A stretch of DNA of 64,000 nucleotides from Tardiphaga alba (lineage in GTDB: Bacteria; Pseudomonadota; Alphaproteobacteria; Rhizobiales; Xanthobacteraceae): positions 1,753,001-1,817,000 of the forward strand of contig NZ_CP036498.1 of the NCBI RefSeq assembly GCF_018279705.1, in the 5' to 3' direction. The position numbers and the translations under genes are program-made. Positions 43,250 through 51,778 of the stretch are shown in pieces. Within the stretch, counting starts at the first letter, position 1; every line of letters begins with the position of its first letter. The notes beneath the pieces are model-generated. The model ran no database searches. It saw nothing but the letters and a program-made list of their open reading frames with translations, and was not told where the DNA came from.

Positions 43250-43271
43250 ACCTGTACCGACACCTGTACCG
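43250..43271. repeat. Twin direct repeat near the right island end
   Basis: ACCTGTACCG occurs twice, at 43250-43259 and 43262-43271, with a 12-base period, about 45-65 bases from the attachment core. The placement suits recombinase arm-binding sites. Confidence 0.45.
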
Positions 43272-43314
43272 TAGATCTTTACACTGGAAATTTTTGCTCG
43301 TAACCCATTGAAAT

Positions 43315-43364
43315 CATTGGTGGGCCCACCAGGACTCGAACCTGGAACCAGACCGTTATGAGCG
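43315..43364 (-). repeat. Right attachment site, inside the intact tRNA
   Basis: Identical to 40388-40437 over 50 bases. Forms the 3' half of the functional tRNA gene. Confidence 0.85.
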
Positions 43365-43393
43365 GTCGGCTCTAACCATTGAGCTATAGGCCC
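43318..43393 (-). tRNA. tRNA with CAU anticodon, probably Ile2
   Basis: A 76-base gene with encoded CCA. Acceptor arm GGGCCTA/TGGGCCC, D arm GCTC/GAGC with the short loop AATGGTTA, anticodon stem GACCG/CGGTC with loop CTCATAA (anticodon CAT), T arm CCAGG-TTCGAGT-CCTGG and discriminator A. The loop is shared by elongator tRNA-Met and tRNA-Ile2; the short D loop matches tRNA-Ile2, whose C34 is modified to lysidine. Its 3' half is the integration site of the neighbouring island. Confidence 0.9.
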
Positions 43394-43484
43394 GCCGGCG
43401 TCCAGCGCAGGGCACGGGGACGGCGGTGCTGGGTTCTCCTTATATGGCTCGCCGCCGCCCCGCAATGCCGGGACCGCGCAGAGC

Positions 43485-43509
43485 GGAACTTTGGTGTTCA
43501 GACGGCGTT
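43485..43509 (+). promoter_or_regulatory. EcfG-type promoter for the DUF1328 gene
   Basis: GGAAC (43485-43489), 16-base spacer, CGTT (43506-43509): exact consensus, about 33 bases ahead of the ATG. Confidence 0.72.
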
Positions 43510-43541
43510 TCCGTCCGCATTTTCAAAGCGGGGGAGCCGGG

Positions 43542-43754
43542 ATGCTGCGCTGGGCCATTATTTCTCTGATCATATCGCTGATTGCCGGCGGGCTCGGCTT
43601 CACCAATATCTCCGCCTTTGCCAAGAAGATTTCCCTGATCCTGTTCGGCCTGTTCTTCCTCGGCTTCCTGGCCTTGCTCGGCTTCGCCTGGCTGGTGGCC
43701 GGCGCCGTCAGTCATTCGGAAATGCTGCCGGCGCTGGTCGCTGTCAGCGTGTAG
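43542..43754 (+). CDS. DUF1328-type small membrane protein
   Basis: A 70-residue, two-helix membrane protein, MLRWAIISLIISLIAGGLGF then NISAFAKKISLILFGLFFLGFLALLGF; the MLRWAII start and the helix layout match DUF1328/YtjA-like proteins, with an extra C-terminal tail (AGAVSHSEMLPALVAVSV). GGGGGAG precedes the ATG. Such genes are often induced by general stress, in line with the exact EcfG-type promoter upstream. Function unknown. Confidence 0.8.
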   Translation: MLRWAIISLIISLIAGGLGFTNISAFAKKISLILFGLFFLGFLALLGFAWLVAGAVSHSEMLPALVAVSV

Positions 43755-43770
43755 GCCCCTGGGCGTCGCG

Positions 43771-44757
43771 TCAGTCCACCGAGACTTTCGCGAAGTCCAC
43801 CACCTTGCGCCATTTCTCGGTTTCGTTGCCGACGAACTTGCCGAATTCCTCGGGGGTCATCGGCTTCGGCACGCCGCCAGTGTCGGCGAGTCGTGCGATC
43901 AGCTTGGGGTCCTTCAGCGCTTCACCCACGGCCTTGTTGAGCGTGGCGATGATCTCCGGCGGCGTACCTTTGGGGGCGCCAATGCCGTAGAAACCGATGG
44001 ATTCGAAGCCCGGCACGGTCTCGGCGATGGCCGGCACATCCGGCACGCTCGGCCAGCGCTGCGGCGAGGTGACGCCGAGGGCGCGGACATTGCCGCCGCG
44101 GGATTGTTCGAGCGCCGTCGGCAGGTTGTCGAAGATCAGCTGCACCTTGTTGGAGATGATGTCGGGGAAGGCAATGGCCGAGCCGCGATAGGGCACATGC
44201 GTCATGTCGCATTTCGTCATCGCCTTGAACAATTCGGCCGACATATGCACTGACGTGCCGTTGCCCGATGAGGCGTAGGAGATCTTGCCCGGATTGGCGA
44301 GACAGTAATCGACGAATTCCTTCACGGTCTTGGCCGGGAAAGCGTTCGACACCACCAGCATATTGGTGAGCTGCATGATGCTGGCGACCGGCGCGATGTC
44401 GCGCATGAAGTCGAAGGGCAGCTTCTTGTAGAGCGAGGTGGAGATCGCATTGTTCGGCGCGACGAACAGCAGCGTATAGCCGTCGGGCGCTGCGGTGGCC
44501 GCCGCCGCCGCGGCGAGATTGCCGCCGGAGCCGGCGCGGTTCTCGACGATGAATTGCTGGTTGAAGTGATCCGACAGCCACTGCGCCATGATGCGGGCGA
44601 CGATGTCTACGGGGCCGCCGGCGGCAAAGCCGATCAGCCAGCGCACCGGGCGGTCCGGATAGCCGGCAGCGGATGCGGGGGTGGCGGTGAAACCGATCAG
44701 GGCGACGGCACAAACAGCGACGACGCGACGCGTCCTCGCACGCAAAGATGCGAACAT
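43771..44757 (-). CDS. Bug/TctC-type periplasmic binding protein
   Basis: Solute receptor of 328 residues with a signal peptide (hydrophobic 12-29, cut near ASA-AGYPDRP). Family marks: DRPVRWLIGFAAGGPVDIVARI, VENRAGSGGNLAAAAAATA and GIGAPKGTPPEIIATLNKAV. AGGGA precedes the ATG. An orphan receptor with no TctAB genes beside it. It diverges from the TAXI-type receptor gene; the ligand is unknown, probably a carboxylic acid. Confidence 0.88.
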   Translation of the reverse strand: MFASLRARTRRVVAVCAVALIGFTATPASAAGYPDRPVRWLIGFAAGGPVDIVARIMAQWLSDHFNQQFIVENRAGSGGNLAAAAAATAAPDGYTLLFVAPNNAISTSLYKKLPFDFMRDIAPVASIMQLTNMLVVSNAFPAKTVKEFVDYCLANPGKISYASSGNGTSVHMSAELFKAMTKCDMTHVPYRGSAIAFPDIISNKVQLIFDNLPTALEQSRGGNVRALGVTSPQRWPSVPDVPAIAETVPGFESIGFYGIGAPKGTPPEIIATLNKAVGEALKDPKLIARLADTGGVPKPMTPEEFGKFVGNETEKWRKVVDFAKVSVD

Positions 44758-44930
44758 GATCCCTCCCAGTGTTGTAACCGCATCGGTGCCGATCTGATCT
44801 GCACGATCATGATCGACATGGCTGCGCGGCGTTGATCGGGCTTTTCCGCCCGTTATTCGCATGCTTTCATAGAATCCGGGCTTTGCCTATCTGTAGCTGC
44901 ATCGTCGTCGCCATCGCGTCAGGATGTCTC

Positions 44931-45893
44931 ATGAAGATCGTCATATGGATGTGCGCGGCCGTGCTGATGACGGGCAGTGCGCTGGCGCAGCAGGGAGCGA
45001 AGCCGATGTCGTCCAATACCCTCAGCCTGGGCACGGCGACGCCGGGCGGCGGCTTTCCGCTCTATGGGGATGCCTTTGCGGAGGTGATGAATGCCGCCGA
45101 TCCCGGTCTGCAACTGAAGACGCAGAACACCAAGGGCTCTACCGAGAACATCCCGCTGCTGGAAGAAGGGAAGCTGGATCTCGCGCTAGTGGCGGGCGAG
45201 CCGGCCTATGAAGCCTTCAAGGGCATCAAGCGGGCGCCGACAAAGCTGAAGATCCTGACCGCGCTCTATTCAAATCCCGGCATGTTCGTGGTCCGCGCGG
45301 ACAGTCCTTACAAGACGATCCGCGATCTCGTCGGCAAGCCCGTGGCGTTCGGCGCCAAGGGCTCGGGGCTGGTGTTCCTGTCGCGCTATGTGCTGGACGG
45401 GCTCGGCCTCGATCAGGACAAGGATTTCCAGGCGGTCTATCTCGATCGTGCGGGCGATGGTCCGGCCATGGTGCTGGACGGCCGCGTGGCTGCCCTATGG
45501 GGCGCCGGTATCGGCTGGCCCGGCTTCAAGGCCATGAGCGAGAGCCCCGGCGGCGCGCGTTTCATCGCGCCGGATGCGGGGGAGATCGCGCAGATCAGGG
45601 CCAAGCACAGTTTCCTCAAGCCGCTGCTGGTGGGGGCGAACAGCTATCCGAACCAGCCGGCGCCGATCGCCTCGGTGGGATCGTGGAGCTACATCCTCGC
45701 GCGCGAGACGCTGCCGGACGACGTGGCCTATCGTCTGGCGAAGACGCTGCACGGCGCGGAGGCGACGCTGGGCGCGAAACTCGCGCAGGCGAAGGAGACG
45801 ACGGCCGGGAATACGGTAAGCGCCGCGCCGGAGCTCGCGATGATCCATCCGGGCGTGTTGAAGTATTTTCGGGAAATCGGGGTGGTGAAGTAG
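44931..45893 (+). CDS. TAXI-family TRAP transporter binding protein
   Basis: A 320-residue periplasmic protein with a signal peptide (cut near ALAQ). The TAXI-type core starts LSLGTATPGGGFPLYGDAFAEVMN and continues with GSTENIPLLEEGKLDLALVAGEPAYEA and FGAKGSGLVFLSRYVLDGLGL. AGGA lies ahead of the ATG at 44931; the in-frame start at 44832 would add an unlikely extension. No TRAP membrane genes are adjacent. The ligand is unknown. Confidence 0.85.
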   Translation: MKIVIWMCAAVLMTGSALAQQGAKPMSSNTLSLGTATPGGGFPLYGDAFAEVMNAADPGLQLKTQNTKGSTENIPLLEEGKLDLALVAGEPAYEAFKGIKRAPTKLKILTALYSNPGMFVVRADSPYKTIRDLVGKPVAFGAKGSGLVFLSRYVLDGLGLDQDKDFQAVYLDRAGDGPAMVLDGRVAALWGAGIGWPGFKAMSESPGGARFIAPDAGEIAQIRAKHSFLKPLLVGANSYPNQPAPIASVGSWSYILARETLPDDVAYRLAKTLHGAEATLGAKLAQAKETTAGNTVSAAPELAMIHPGVLKYFREIGVVK

Positions 45894-45897
45894 TTGT

Positions 45898-45987
45898 CGT
45901 CATTGCGAGAAGCGTAGCGACGAAGCAATCCAGGGCCGCAAGCGAAGGCTGGATTGCTTCGTCGCCAAGGGGCTCCTCGCAATGACG
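45898..45987. repeat. Dispersed palindromic repeat, copy 3
   Basis: A 90-bp copy of the CGTCATTGCGAG element, lying between two convergent genes and filling nearly the whole gap. Confidence 0.88.
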
Positions 45988-45992
45988 AGCAC

Positions 45993-47201
45993 CTACTTCT
46001 TCCCAAACACACACGCCGGATCCGGCGGGCCGAACGCGTCCTCGCCGGAAATCTTCGCGAGGATCTTGTAGTAGTCCCACGGATATTTCGATTCCTCCGG
46101 CGATTTCACCTGCACCAGCATGAGGTCGTGCACCATCAAGCCGTCCTCGCGCAGCTTGCCGTTACGCGCGAAAAAATCCTCGATCGGCTTCTCGCGCATT
46201 TTCGCAGCGACCTTCAGCGGATCATCCGTGCCGGCCTCCTTGATGGCGTTGAGATAGACCATGGTCGATGAATAGACGCCGGCCTGCCACATGGTGGGCA
46301 TGCGCTTCATCTTGTCGAAATAGCGCTTCGACCAGGCGCGGGTCTTGTCGTCCATGTCCCAGTAGAAGGATGTGGTCAGCAGCAGGCCCTGCGCCGTCTG
46401 CAATCCCAGCGAGTCGATGTCGGTGATCAGCGCCAGCAATGCCGCCATCTGCTGGCCGCCCTTGAACACGCCGAATTCGCCGGCCGTCTTGATCTCGTTG
46501 ATGTTGTTCGGCGGGCCCGCCGCAATGCCGATGATCTTCGCTTTCGAAGCCTGCGCCTGCAGCACGAATGACGACAGGTCCGAGGCACCGAAGGGCGGGC
46601 GCACCGAGCCGATCACCTTGCCGCCTGTCTTGGTCACGACAGCGGCCGCATCGCGCTCCAGCGCATGGCCGAACGCATAGTCATCGGTGATGAAGAACCA
46701 GCTGTCGCCGCCGCGCTTCACCACCTCCTGCGCGGTGCCGACGGCGAGCGCACGGGTGTCGAACACCCATTGCATCGTATAGGGCGAGCAGAACTTGCCA
46801 TGGAAATCCGCAGCACCGGTGGAATGCGTGATGAACAGCCGCTTGCGGTCATTGGCGACATTCTGCACGGCAAGGCCGACGGCAGAGACGGGGACATCGA
46901 CGATGAGATCGACCTGGTCGACATCGTACCAGCGTCGCGCCAAAGCGGCGCCGACATCGGGCTTGAGCTGGTGGTCGCCGACAATGACGCTGATCGGTTT
47001 GCCCAGCACGGTGCCGCCGAAATCTTCCACCGCCATCTGCGCGGCGGTGAGCGAGCCCTGGCCAGACGGCGTCGAGGCCGGGCCGTTCATGTCGGTGAGC
47101 ACGCCGATCTTGACGACATCGTCGGAGACCTGTGCGGAGGCGGTGGAAGCGAGAAGAGCGAGGGCGAGTGAAGAGATCACGGACAAACGCGTGCCGCGCA
47201 T
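45993..47201 (-). CDS. Liv-type ABC transporter binding protein
   Basis: A 402-residue type-I periplasmic binding protein. Signal peptide (MRGTRLSVISSLALALLAST, cut near ASA-QVS), then VVKIGVLTDMNGPASTPSGQ and the family's FITDDYAFGHALERDAAAVV. Its C-terminus (PDPACVFGKK) has an isolated Cys. No permease or ATPase genes are nearby. Related receptors in this group bind aromatic acids and amides; the ligand is unknown. Confidence 0.85.
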   Translation of the reverse strand: MRGTRLSVISSLALALLASTASAQVSDDVVKIGVLTDMNGPASTPSGQGSLTAAQMAVEDFGGTVLGKPISVIVGDHQLKPDVGAALARRWYDVDQVDLIVDVPVSAVGLAVQNVANDRKRLFITHSTGAADFHGKFCSPYTMQWVFDTRALAVGTAQEVVKRGGDSWFFITDDYAFGHALERDAAAVVTKTGGKVIGSVRPPFGASDLSSFVLQAQASKAKIIGIAAGPPNNINEIKTAGEFGVFKGGQQMAALLALITDIDSLGLQTAQGLLLTTSFYWDMDDKTRAWSKRYFDKMKRMPTMWQAGVYSSTMVYLNAIKEAGTDDPLKVAAKMREKPIEDFFARNGKLREDGLMVHDLMLVQVKSPEESKYPWDYYKILAKISGEDAFGPPDPACVFGKK

Positions 47202-47260
47202 GAGCAGTCCTCCCGATGGATTGCGGCTCGTGGCGGCCGCATGTTGGGAAGGAGCTTAGG

Positions 47261-47899
47261 TCAGGCCTTGTCGTCGAGCAATGCGAGCCGCTCGGCTTCG
47301 CCGAGATCTTCCGCCGTATTCGCATTGAAGAACGGATCGACCGGCTCGGTCGGCCAGTCCACCGTCGCCAACCGATAGCGCGCCATGAAACGGCCGACCT
47401 GGCGGAGCTGCTCCTTCACCAGCGCGTCGCGTAGTTCATCTCGCAATGCAATGTCCCATAATCCCACCACCGGATGCGTCTGTCCGGCAGACGACGCAAC
47501 AGCGAGCTGCGCATCCGCATCGCGTCGCGCATGGTGCAAACGCGGTGCGAGATCGCGTGGCAGGAACGGGCAGTCGCCGGGGGCGCTCACCACCCAGCGG
47601 ATCTCCGGCCGATGCGCGGCGGCCCAGTCGAGCCCGGCGAGAATGCCGGCGAGGGGGCCGGGAAAATCCGCGACGCTGTCGGCGACCACCGGCAGGCCAA
47701 ACGCCGAGAAGCGCGCGGCATCGCCATTCGCGTTGAGGATCAACGCGTCGCATTGCGGCGCCAAGCGATCGACGACCCGTGTCAGCATGCTACGGCCGGC
47801 GATGGTGAGCATCGGCTTGTCGCCGCCGCCCATGCGGCGCGCGAGGCCGCCGGCCAGCAGCAGGCCGAGTGTCGGTGGATGATCATCGATGGTTGCCAT
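47261..47899 (-). CDS. mobA: Molybdenum cofactor guanylyltransferase MobA
   Basis: Attaches GMP to molybdopterin to make the guanine dinucleotide form of the cofactor used by DMSO-reductase-family enzymes. The N-terminal signature [20 protein letters not shown] binds GTP, and [20 protein letters not shown] holds the metal-binding Asp. The 212-residue length is normal (start MATIDDHPP; an in-frame codon six positions upstream is possible). Note that CO-dehydrogenase-type hydroxylases use the cytosine form, made by MocA, so MobA need not serve the hydroxylase in this window. Confidence 0.92.
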   Translation of the reverse strand: MATIDDHPPTLGLLLAGGLARRMGGGDKPMLTIAGRSMLTRVVDRLAPQCDALILNANGDAARFSAFGLPVVADSVADFPGPLAGILAGLDWAAAHRPEIRWVVSAPGDCPFLPRDLAPRLHHARRDADAQLAVASSAGQTHPVVGLWDIALRDELRDALVKEQLRQVGRFMARYRLATVDWPTEPVDPFFNANTAEDLGEAERLALLDDKA

Positions 47900-47964
47900 G
47901 CCGCCTGCATATGACATTCGCCGCCGCCCGGATATAACGCATCCACATCAATCGGAGCGCTTGC

Positions 47965-48213
47965 GTGGCCGCGACCAAACTCGATCTCACCGGACTGAAA
48001 TGCCCACTGCCGGCGCTGATGACACGCAAGGCGTTGCGGACATTGTCCGTTGGCGACCGCATCGAGGTTCACTGCACTGACCCGATGGCGGTGATCGACA
48101 TTCCCGTCCTGGTGCAGCAGTTCGGAGATCGCATCGACAGGTCAGAGCGCCGCGATGCCGTCATCATTTTCATCATCGAAAAAATGAATGCTGCGATAGC
48201 AAATGACGATTGA
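47965..48213 (+). CDS. TusA-family sulfur carrier protein
   Basis: An 82-residue protein with the TusA motif DLTGLKCPLPALMTRKALRTL; Cys13 in KCPLP is the persulfide carrier. GTG start preceded by GGAG. TusA proteins supply sulfur for tRNA thiolation and, in some bacteria, for molybdenum cofactor maturation; the divergent neighbour mobA makes the latter worth noting. It could also be one of several TusA paralogues with other partners. Confidence 0.85.
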   Translation: MAATKLDLTGLKCPLPALMTRKALRTLSVGDRIEVHCTDPMAVIDIPVLVQQFGDRIDRSERRDAVIIFIIEKMNAAIANDD

Positions 48214-48414
48214 ACCTCTGGTATACCACTGAGATAATTGAGAAATTTCGCGAATTGATACTTTTGCCCTATCGACTCCCGTGACGGTCTTTGGTCCTGT
48301 TCTAATCAGCTACGCGCGAGAATCTGTCGTCTGCACGCGGCTGGGGATTGATCGACGACAAGACTGTTTCGAAACGCAGTTCGGCTCAGAAGGGTCGCTG
48401 CAGGGGAGGAATTC

Positions 48415-50073
48415 ATGACAACAATCGGCAATGCCGGAACTCTGGCCGGCGCCAAGCCGGGCATATTGGACCGTGAGCGCATCATCGCCACGGCGGGCTT
48501 CAATCGCTGGATGGTGCCGCCTGCGGCACTTTGCATTCATCTGTGTATCGGCATGGCATACGGCTTCAGCGTGTTCTGGCTGCCGCTGTCGCAGGCGATT
48601 CCGACGCCGGCGTCCAAGGAAGTCTGCGACGGCATGTCGTTGATGTCCGAACTGTTCACCACCAACTGTAACTGGAAGGTCGCCAGCCTCGGCTGGATGT
48701 ACACGCTGTTCTTCGTGCTGCTTGGCGCTGCGGCTGCCATCTGGGGCGGCTGGCTCGAGCGCGTCGGTCCGCGCAAGGCTGGCTTCGTTTCCGCGCTGTG
48801 CTGGTGCGGCGGTCTCGCGCTCGGCGCGATCGGCGTTTACACGCATCAGCTCTGGCTGTTGTGGCTCGGCTCCGGCGTGATCGGCGGCATCGGTCTCGGT
48901 CTCGGCTACATCTCGCCCGTCTCGACGCTGGTGAAATGGTTCCCGGATCGCCGCGGCATGGCCACGGGCATGGCCATCATGGGCTTCGGCGGCGGCGCGA
49001 TGATTGGTTCGCCGCTCGCCAACATCCTGATGAACTATTTCAAGACGCCCACCGATGTCGGCGTCTGGCAGACCTTCCTGGCCATGGGCGTGATCTATTT
49101 CGTATTCATGACCATCGGTGCGTTCTCGTATCGCATCACGCCGCCGAACTGGAAGCCGGAAGGCTGGACCCCGCCGGCGACCACCAACAAGATGATCACC
49201 ACCGGTCATGTGCATCTCGACAATGCGCACAAGACCAAGCAGTTCTGGCTGATCTGGCTGGTGCTCTGCCTCAATGTGTCCGCCGGCATCGGCGTCATCG
49301 GCATGGCTTCGCCGATGCTGCAGGAAATCTTCGCGGGCAAGCTGATCGGCGCGCCCGACGTCACCTTCAGCCAGCTCTCGGCCGCACAGAAGACTGCGAT
49401 CGCCGGCATCGCCGCCGGTTTCGCCGGCCTGATCTCGCTGTTCAACATCGGTGGCCGCTTCTTCTGGGCTTCGTTGTCGGACAAGATGGGCCGCAAGAAC
49501 ACCTATTATACATTCTTCATCCTCGGCATCGTTCTCTACGCGCTGGTGCCGACCTTCGCGGCCACGGGCAACAAGGTACTGTTCGTGTTTGCCATCGGCA
49601 TCATCCTGTCGATGTATGGCGGCGGCTTTGCCACGGTGCCGGCCTATCTGGCCGACATTTTCGGGACCCAGTTCGTCGGCGCCATCCATGGCCGTCTGCT
49701 GACGGCCTGGGCGACTGCCGGCATCATCGGCCCCGTCGTGGTGAACTACATCCGTGAATTCCAGATCGCCGCCGGCGTGCCGCGCGCTCAGGTCTATGAC
49801 TTCACGATGTATATCCTCGCCGGCATGCTGGTGGTGGGCCTGATCTGCAACATGCTGGTGAAGCCGCTCGCGGCCCACTGGTTCATGAAGCCGGAAGAGG
49901 TCGCGGCCATGCAGGCCAAGGGCGCGGAAGCCGCGTCCGTCGGTGGCGGCTCCTACGGCATCGGCAAGGGCGGGCTCGACGCCAAGGCTGGCGCGTTCTG
50001 GCTGTTCGTGGGCATCCCGCTGCTGTGGGGTGTCTGGCTGACACTGCAAAGCGCAGTCAGGATCTTCCAGTAA
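48415..50073 (+). CDS. OFA-type MFS transporter (oxalate/formate antiporter-like)
   Basis: Major facilitator of 552 residues, longer than usual. Helices begin at about residue 33 (MVPPAALCIHLCIGMAYGFSVFW). Family traits: GLGYISPVSTLVKWFPDRRGMATGMAIMGFGGGAMIG and NIGGRFFWASLSDKMGRKN. An extra external loop around residues 62-82 has two cysteines (EVCDGMSLMSELFTTNCNW), and a C-terminal hydrophobic pair follows residue 510. GGGGAGGA precedes the ATG. OFA members exchange oxalate for formate or carry other monocarboxylates; the substrate here is unknown. Confidence 0.85.
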   Translation: MTTIGNAGTLAGAKPGILDRERIIATAGFNRWMVPPAALCIHLCIGMAYGFSVFWLPLSQAIPTPASKEVCDGMSLMSELFTTNCNWKVASLGWMYTLFFVLLGAAAAIWGGWLERVGPRKAGFVSALCWCGGLALGAIGVYTHQLWLLWLGSGVIGGIGLGLGYISPVSTLVKWFPDRRGMATGMAIMGFGGGAMIGSPLANILMNYFKTPTDVGVWQTFLAMGVIYFVFMTIGAFSYRITPPNWKPEGWTPPATTNKMITTGHVHLDNAHKTKQFWLIWLVLCLNVSAGIGVIGMASPMLQEIFAGKLIGAPDVTFSQLSAAQKTAIAGIAAGFAGLISLFNIGGRFFWASLSDKMGRKNTYYTFFILGIVLYALVPTFAATGNKVLFVFAIGIILSMYGGGFATVPAYLADIFGTQFVGAIHGRLLTAWATAGIIGPVVVNYIREFQIAAGVPRAQVYDFTMYILAGMLVVGLICNMLVKPLAAHWFMKPEEVAAMQAKGAEAASVGGGSYGIGKGGLDAKAGAFWLFVGIPLLWGVWLTLQSAVRIFQ

Positions 50074-50078
50074 GATCG

Positions 50079-50115
50079 AAGGGACCGGCAGCGAAAGCTT
50101 CCGGTCCCTTTTTCT
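50079..50115 (+). terminator. Terminator after the OFA transporter
   Basis: Stem AAGGGACCGG (50079-50088) with its complement at 50101-50110, an inner AGC-GAAA-GCT hairpin, then CTTTTTCTTT. Confidence 0.85.
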
Positions 50116-50161
50116 TTGCGATATCACCCATCACACAACAAAGAACATTCGGGGGTTAACG

Positions 50162-50419
50162 ATGACACGCATCACGACCGGCCTGCTGGCTGCTGCCTTC
50201 ACAGTCGCTTCTCTCACCATTGCCACCGCCCAGACAGCCGCGCCCGCTGCGCCGGCGCCTGCGAAGATGAAACTCACCAAGCAAAGCCTGAAGGACATGA
50301 AGGCGAAGTGGAGCGCCAACAAGGGCAAGCTCAAAGCCTGCCGCAAGGACGTGAAGGCCAAGGGCCTCGCCGGCGATGATCGCTGGTTCTACATCGAAGA
50401 CTGCATGGCCAAGAGCTGA
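50162..50419 (+). CDS. Small secreted PsiF-like protein
   Basis: An 85-residue protein with a signal peptide (cut near ATAQ-TAAP), an Ala/Pro linker and a short helical domain with two cysteines (GKLKACRKDVKAKGLAGDDR, then FYIEDCMAKS) at the spacing of PsiF-type repeats. PsiF in E. coli is induced by phosphate starvation; its function is not known. The ATG comes from a stretch rich in G (CGGGGG) that could serve as a Shine-Dalgarno sequence. Confidence 0.6.
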   Translation: MTRITTGLLAAAFTVASLTIATAQTAAPAAPAPAKMKLTKQSLKDMKAKWSANKGKLKACRKDVKAKGLAGDDRWFYIEDCMAKS

Positions 50420-50556
50420 GCCTGACGACGGGACCGTCTCCGTCTTTATGCCGCGCCTATGACGCGGCATGGCGTCCCGTCTCGCATTCCTATGGCGTTG
50501 TCCGCATCTTGAAAGCGTCCCGGTGGGTCTGGCCGGGCGCATTCATGAGACGGACA

Positions 50557-50820
50557 ATGACCATGACAATGTTCTTCAATCGCGACACGCAGGCGCATGA
50601 TTTCTCTGCGGACAGCGCTTATCGCGCTTATCTGATCAGCCGCAACGACGCGCCGATCGTCCATCATTCCGGCGATATCCAGTGGAAACGGCTTCGCGTC
50701 TCCATTCGGCAGACGTGGAAACATATCCGGAGCGCGGTCGCTGCCGTGCATATGGCCGTCGTCGCCGACAAGATGCGCCGGGCGCGACATGAGCTGGCGC
50801 GTGTCTCCCGCAATAAATAG
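50557..50820 (+). CDS. Hypothetical protein
   Basis: An 87-residue soluble protein (MTMTMFFNRDTQAHDF start; GAGACGGA upstream). The middle (AYRAYLISRNDAPIVHHSGD) and basic C-terminal helix (IRQTWKHIRSAVAAVHMAVVADKMRRARHE) show no domain I recognise. Codon use looks native. It ends 12 bases from a convergent gene. It could be a small regulator or stress protein; nothing in the sequence decides. Confidence 0.45.
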   Translation: MTMTMFFNRDTQAHDFSADSAYRAYLISRNDAPIVHHSGDIQWKRLRVSIRQTWKHIRSAVAAVHMAVVADKMRRARHELARVSRNK

Positions 50821-50831
50821 CGGTGTGCCTG

Positions 50832-51770
50832 TCACGTCGCCTCATCCGGCCAGGCCCAGATCGCTTCCATCGCTCGTTCGACGACGCGCTGCCCGGCATC
50901 ATCCAGCGTCACCCGCGGCAGGCGCACCGCCGCATGTCCAAGCCCGCGCAGGCTGAGTGCATGTTTCACGGCAGATGACACCTGCTCCGGCGAAAGTGCC
51001 TCGGCCAGCGGCATCAGCATGTCGGAGATCGTCGTCGCATAGCGCGGACAACCTTTTTGTGCGGCGACATACATGCCGCGACAGAGCTGCGGCGCGACAT
51101 TTGCGATAGCTGACACCACGCCGTCGCCGCCGCTGAGCAGATAGGGCAGGGATGTCGCATCCTGTCCCGTGAGCAGCCGGAAGCCAGGTGGCAGCAGCGG
51201 TCGCAGGCGGGCGAGCCGCGATGCGTCGCCGCTGTCGTCGCGCAAGCCGATGACGCGAAACGAGGCGGCGAGATCGATGATGGTGTCATCCGCCAGCGCC
51301 CGCACGCAGCGCGTGGGTGCATCATGCAGGATGACCGGCAGCGTCGTGGCATCGAGGATGGCGTGGAAATGCGCAGCGATGCCATCCGCGGTCGGCTTGT
51401 TATAATAGGGCACGACCGACATGGCCGCATCGGCGCCCGCCGCCTGCGCCATGCGCGTCCATGCGATGGCGCGGGCCGTACAGTTCGATCCAGCACTGGC
51501 GACGACGCGCAGGCGTCCCCGCGCGATGCCGACGGCGGTTCGGATCAGCGTCATGCGCTCATCCTCGGTGAGCGTGTCACCTTCACCGATGGTGTCGCCG
51601 ACCACGACGGCGCTGGCGCCGGCACAGACCTGGCGCTCGCACAACCGCGCAAAGGTGAGGAGATCGAGGCCGCCACGCGCATGAAACGGTGTGGCGAGAT
51701 CGGCAATGATGCCATGCAGCCAATCGTGAGCATGAAAGGCTGCATGGGCCGGATGGGGGCGTGCAGACAT
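50832..51770 (-). CDS. DapA/NAL-family protein lacking the Schiff-base lysine
   Basis: A 312-residue TIM-barrel of the dihydrodipicolinate synthase/N-acetylneuraminate lyase family. The active-site tyrosine region VVPYYNKPT (120-127) is kept, and the pyruvate-binding loop appears as VGDTIGEGDTL with an extra residue. The lysine that forms the Schiff base (normally in IKExxGD) is replaced: GLRDDSGD has Arg177 at that place. It therefore probably does not make dihydrodipicolinate and may be inactive or do different chemistry. It is followed on the same strand only by intergenic DNA; upstream is a small unknown gene. Confidence 0.8.
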   Translation of the reverse strand: MSARPHPAHAAFHAHDWLHGIIADLATPFHARGGLDLLTFARLCERQVCAGASAVVVGDTIGEGDTLTEDERMTLIRTAVGIARGRLRVVASAGSNCTARAIAWTRMAQAAGADAAMSVVPYYNKPTADGIAAHFHAILDATTLPVILHDAPTRCVRALADDTIIDLAASFRVIGLRDDSGDASRLARLRPLLPPGFRLLTGQDATSLPYLLSGGDGVVSAIANVAPQLCRGMYVAAQKGCPRYATTISDMLMPLAEALSPEQVSSAVKHALSLRGLGHAAVRLPRVTLDDAGQRVVERAMEAIWAWPDEAT

Positions 51771-51778
51771 GACGGGGA

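Larger units (their letters stand above)
40388..43364. mobile_element. tRNA-bounded mini-island carrying a CBASS-like system
   Basis: A 50-bp direct repeat (40388-40437 and 43315-43364, offset 2927) marks both ends. The right copy belongs to an intact tRNA(CAU) gene; the left copy is a cut-off 3' half. This is the standard footprint of integration into the 3' part of a tRNA gene with reconstitution of the gene at one end. Genes inside: CD-NTase, S-4TM effector, XRE regulator and an excisionase-like protein. Codon use and AT content look lower in GC than the flanks. No integrase is present, so the element is either a deleted remnant or mobilised in trans. Confidence 0.8.

Noticed and set aside
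48310..50127. Open frame of about 600 codons opposite the OFA transporter
   Set aside because: Antisense shadow; His/Asp/Arg-rich with no hydrophobic core.
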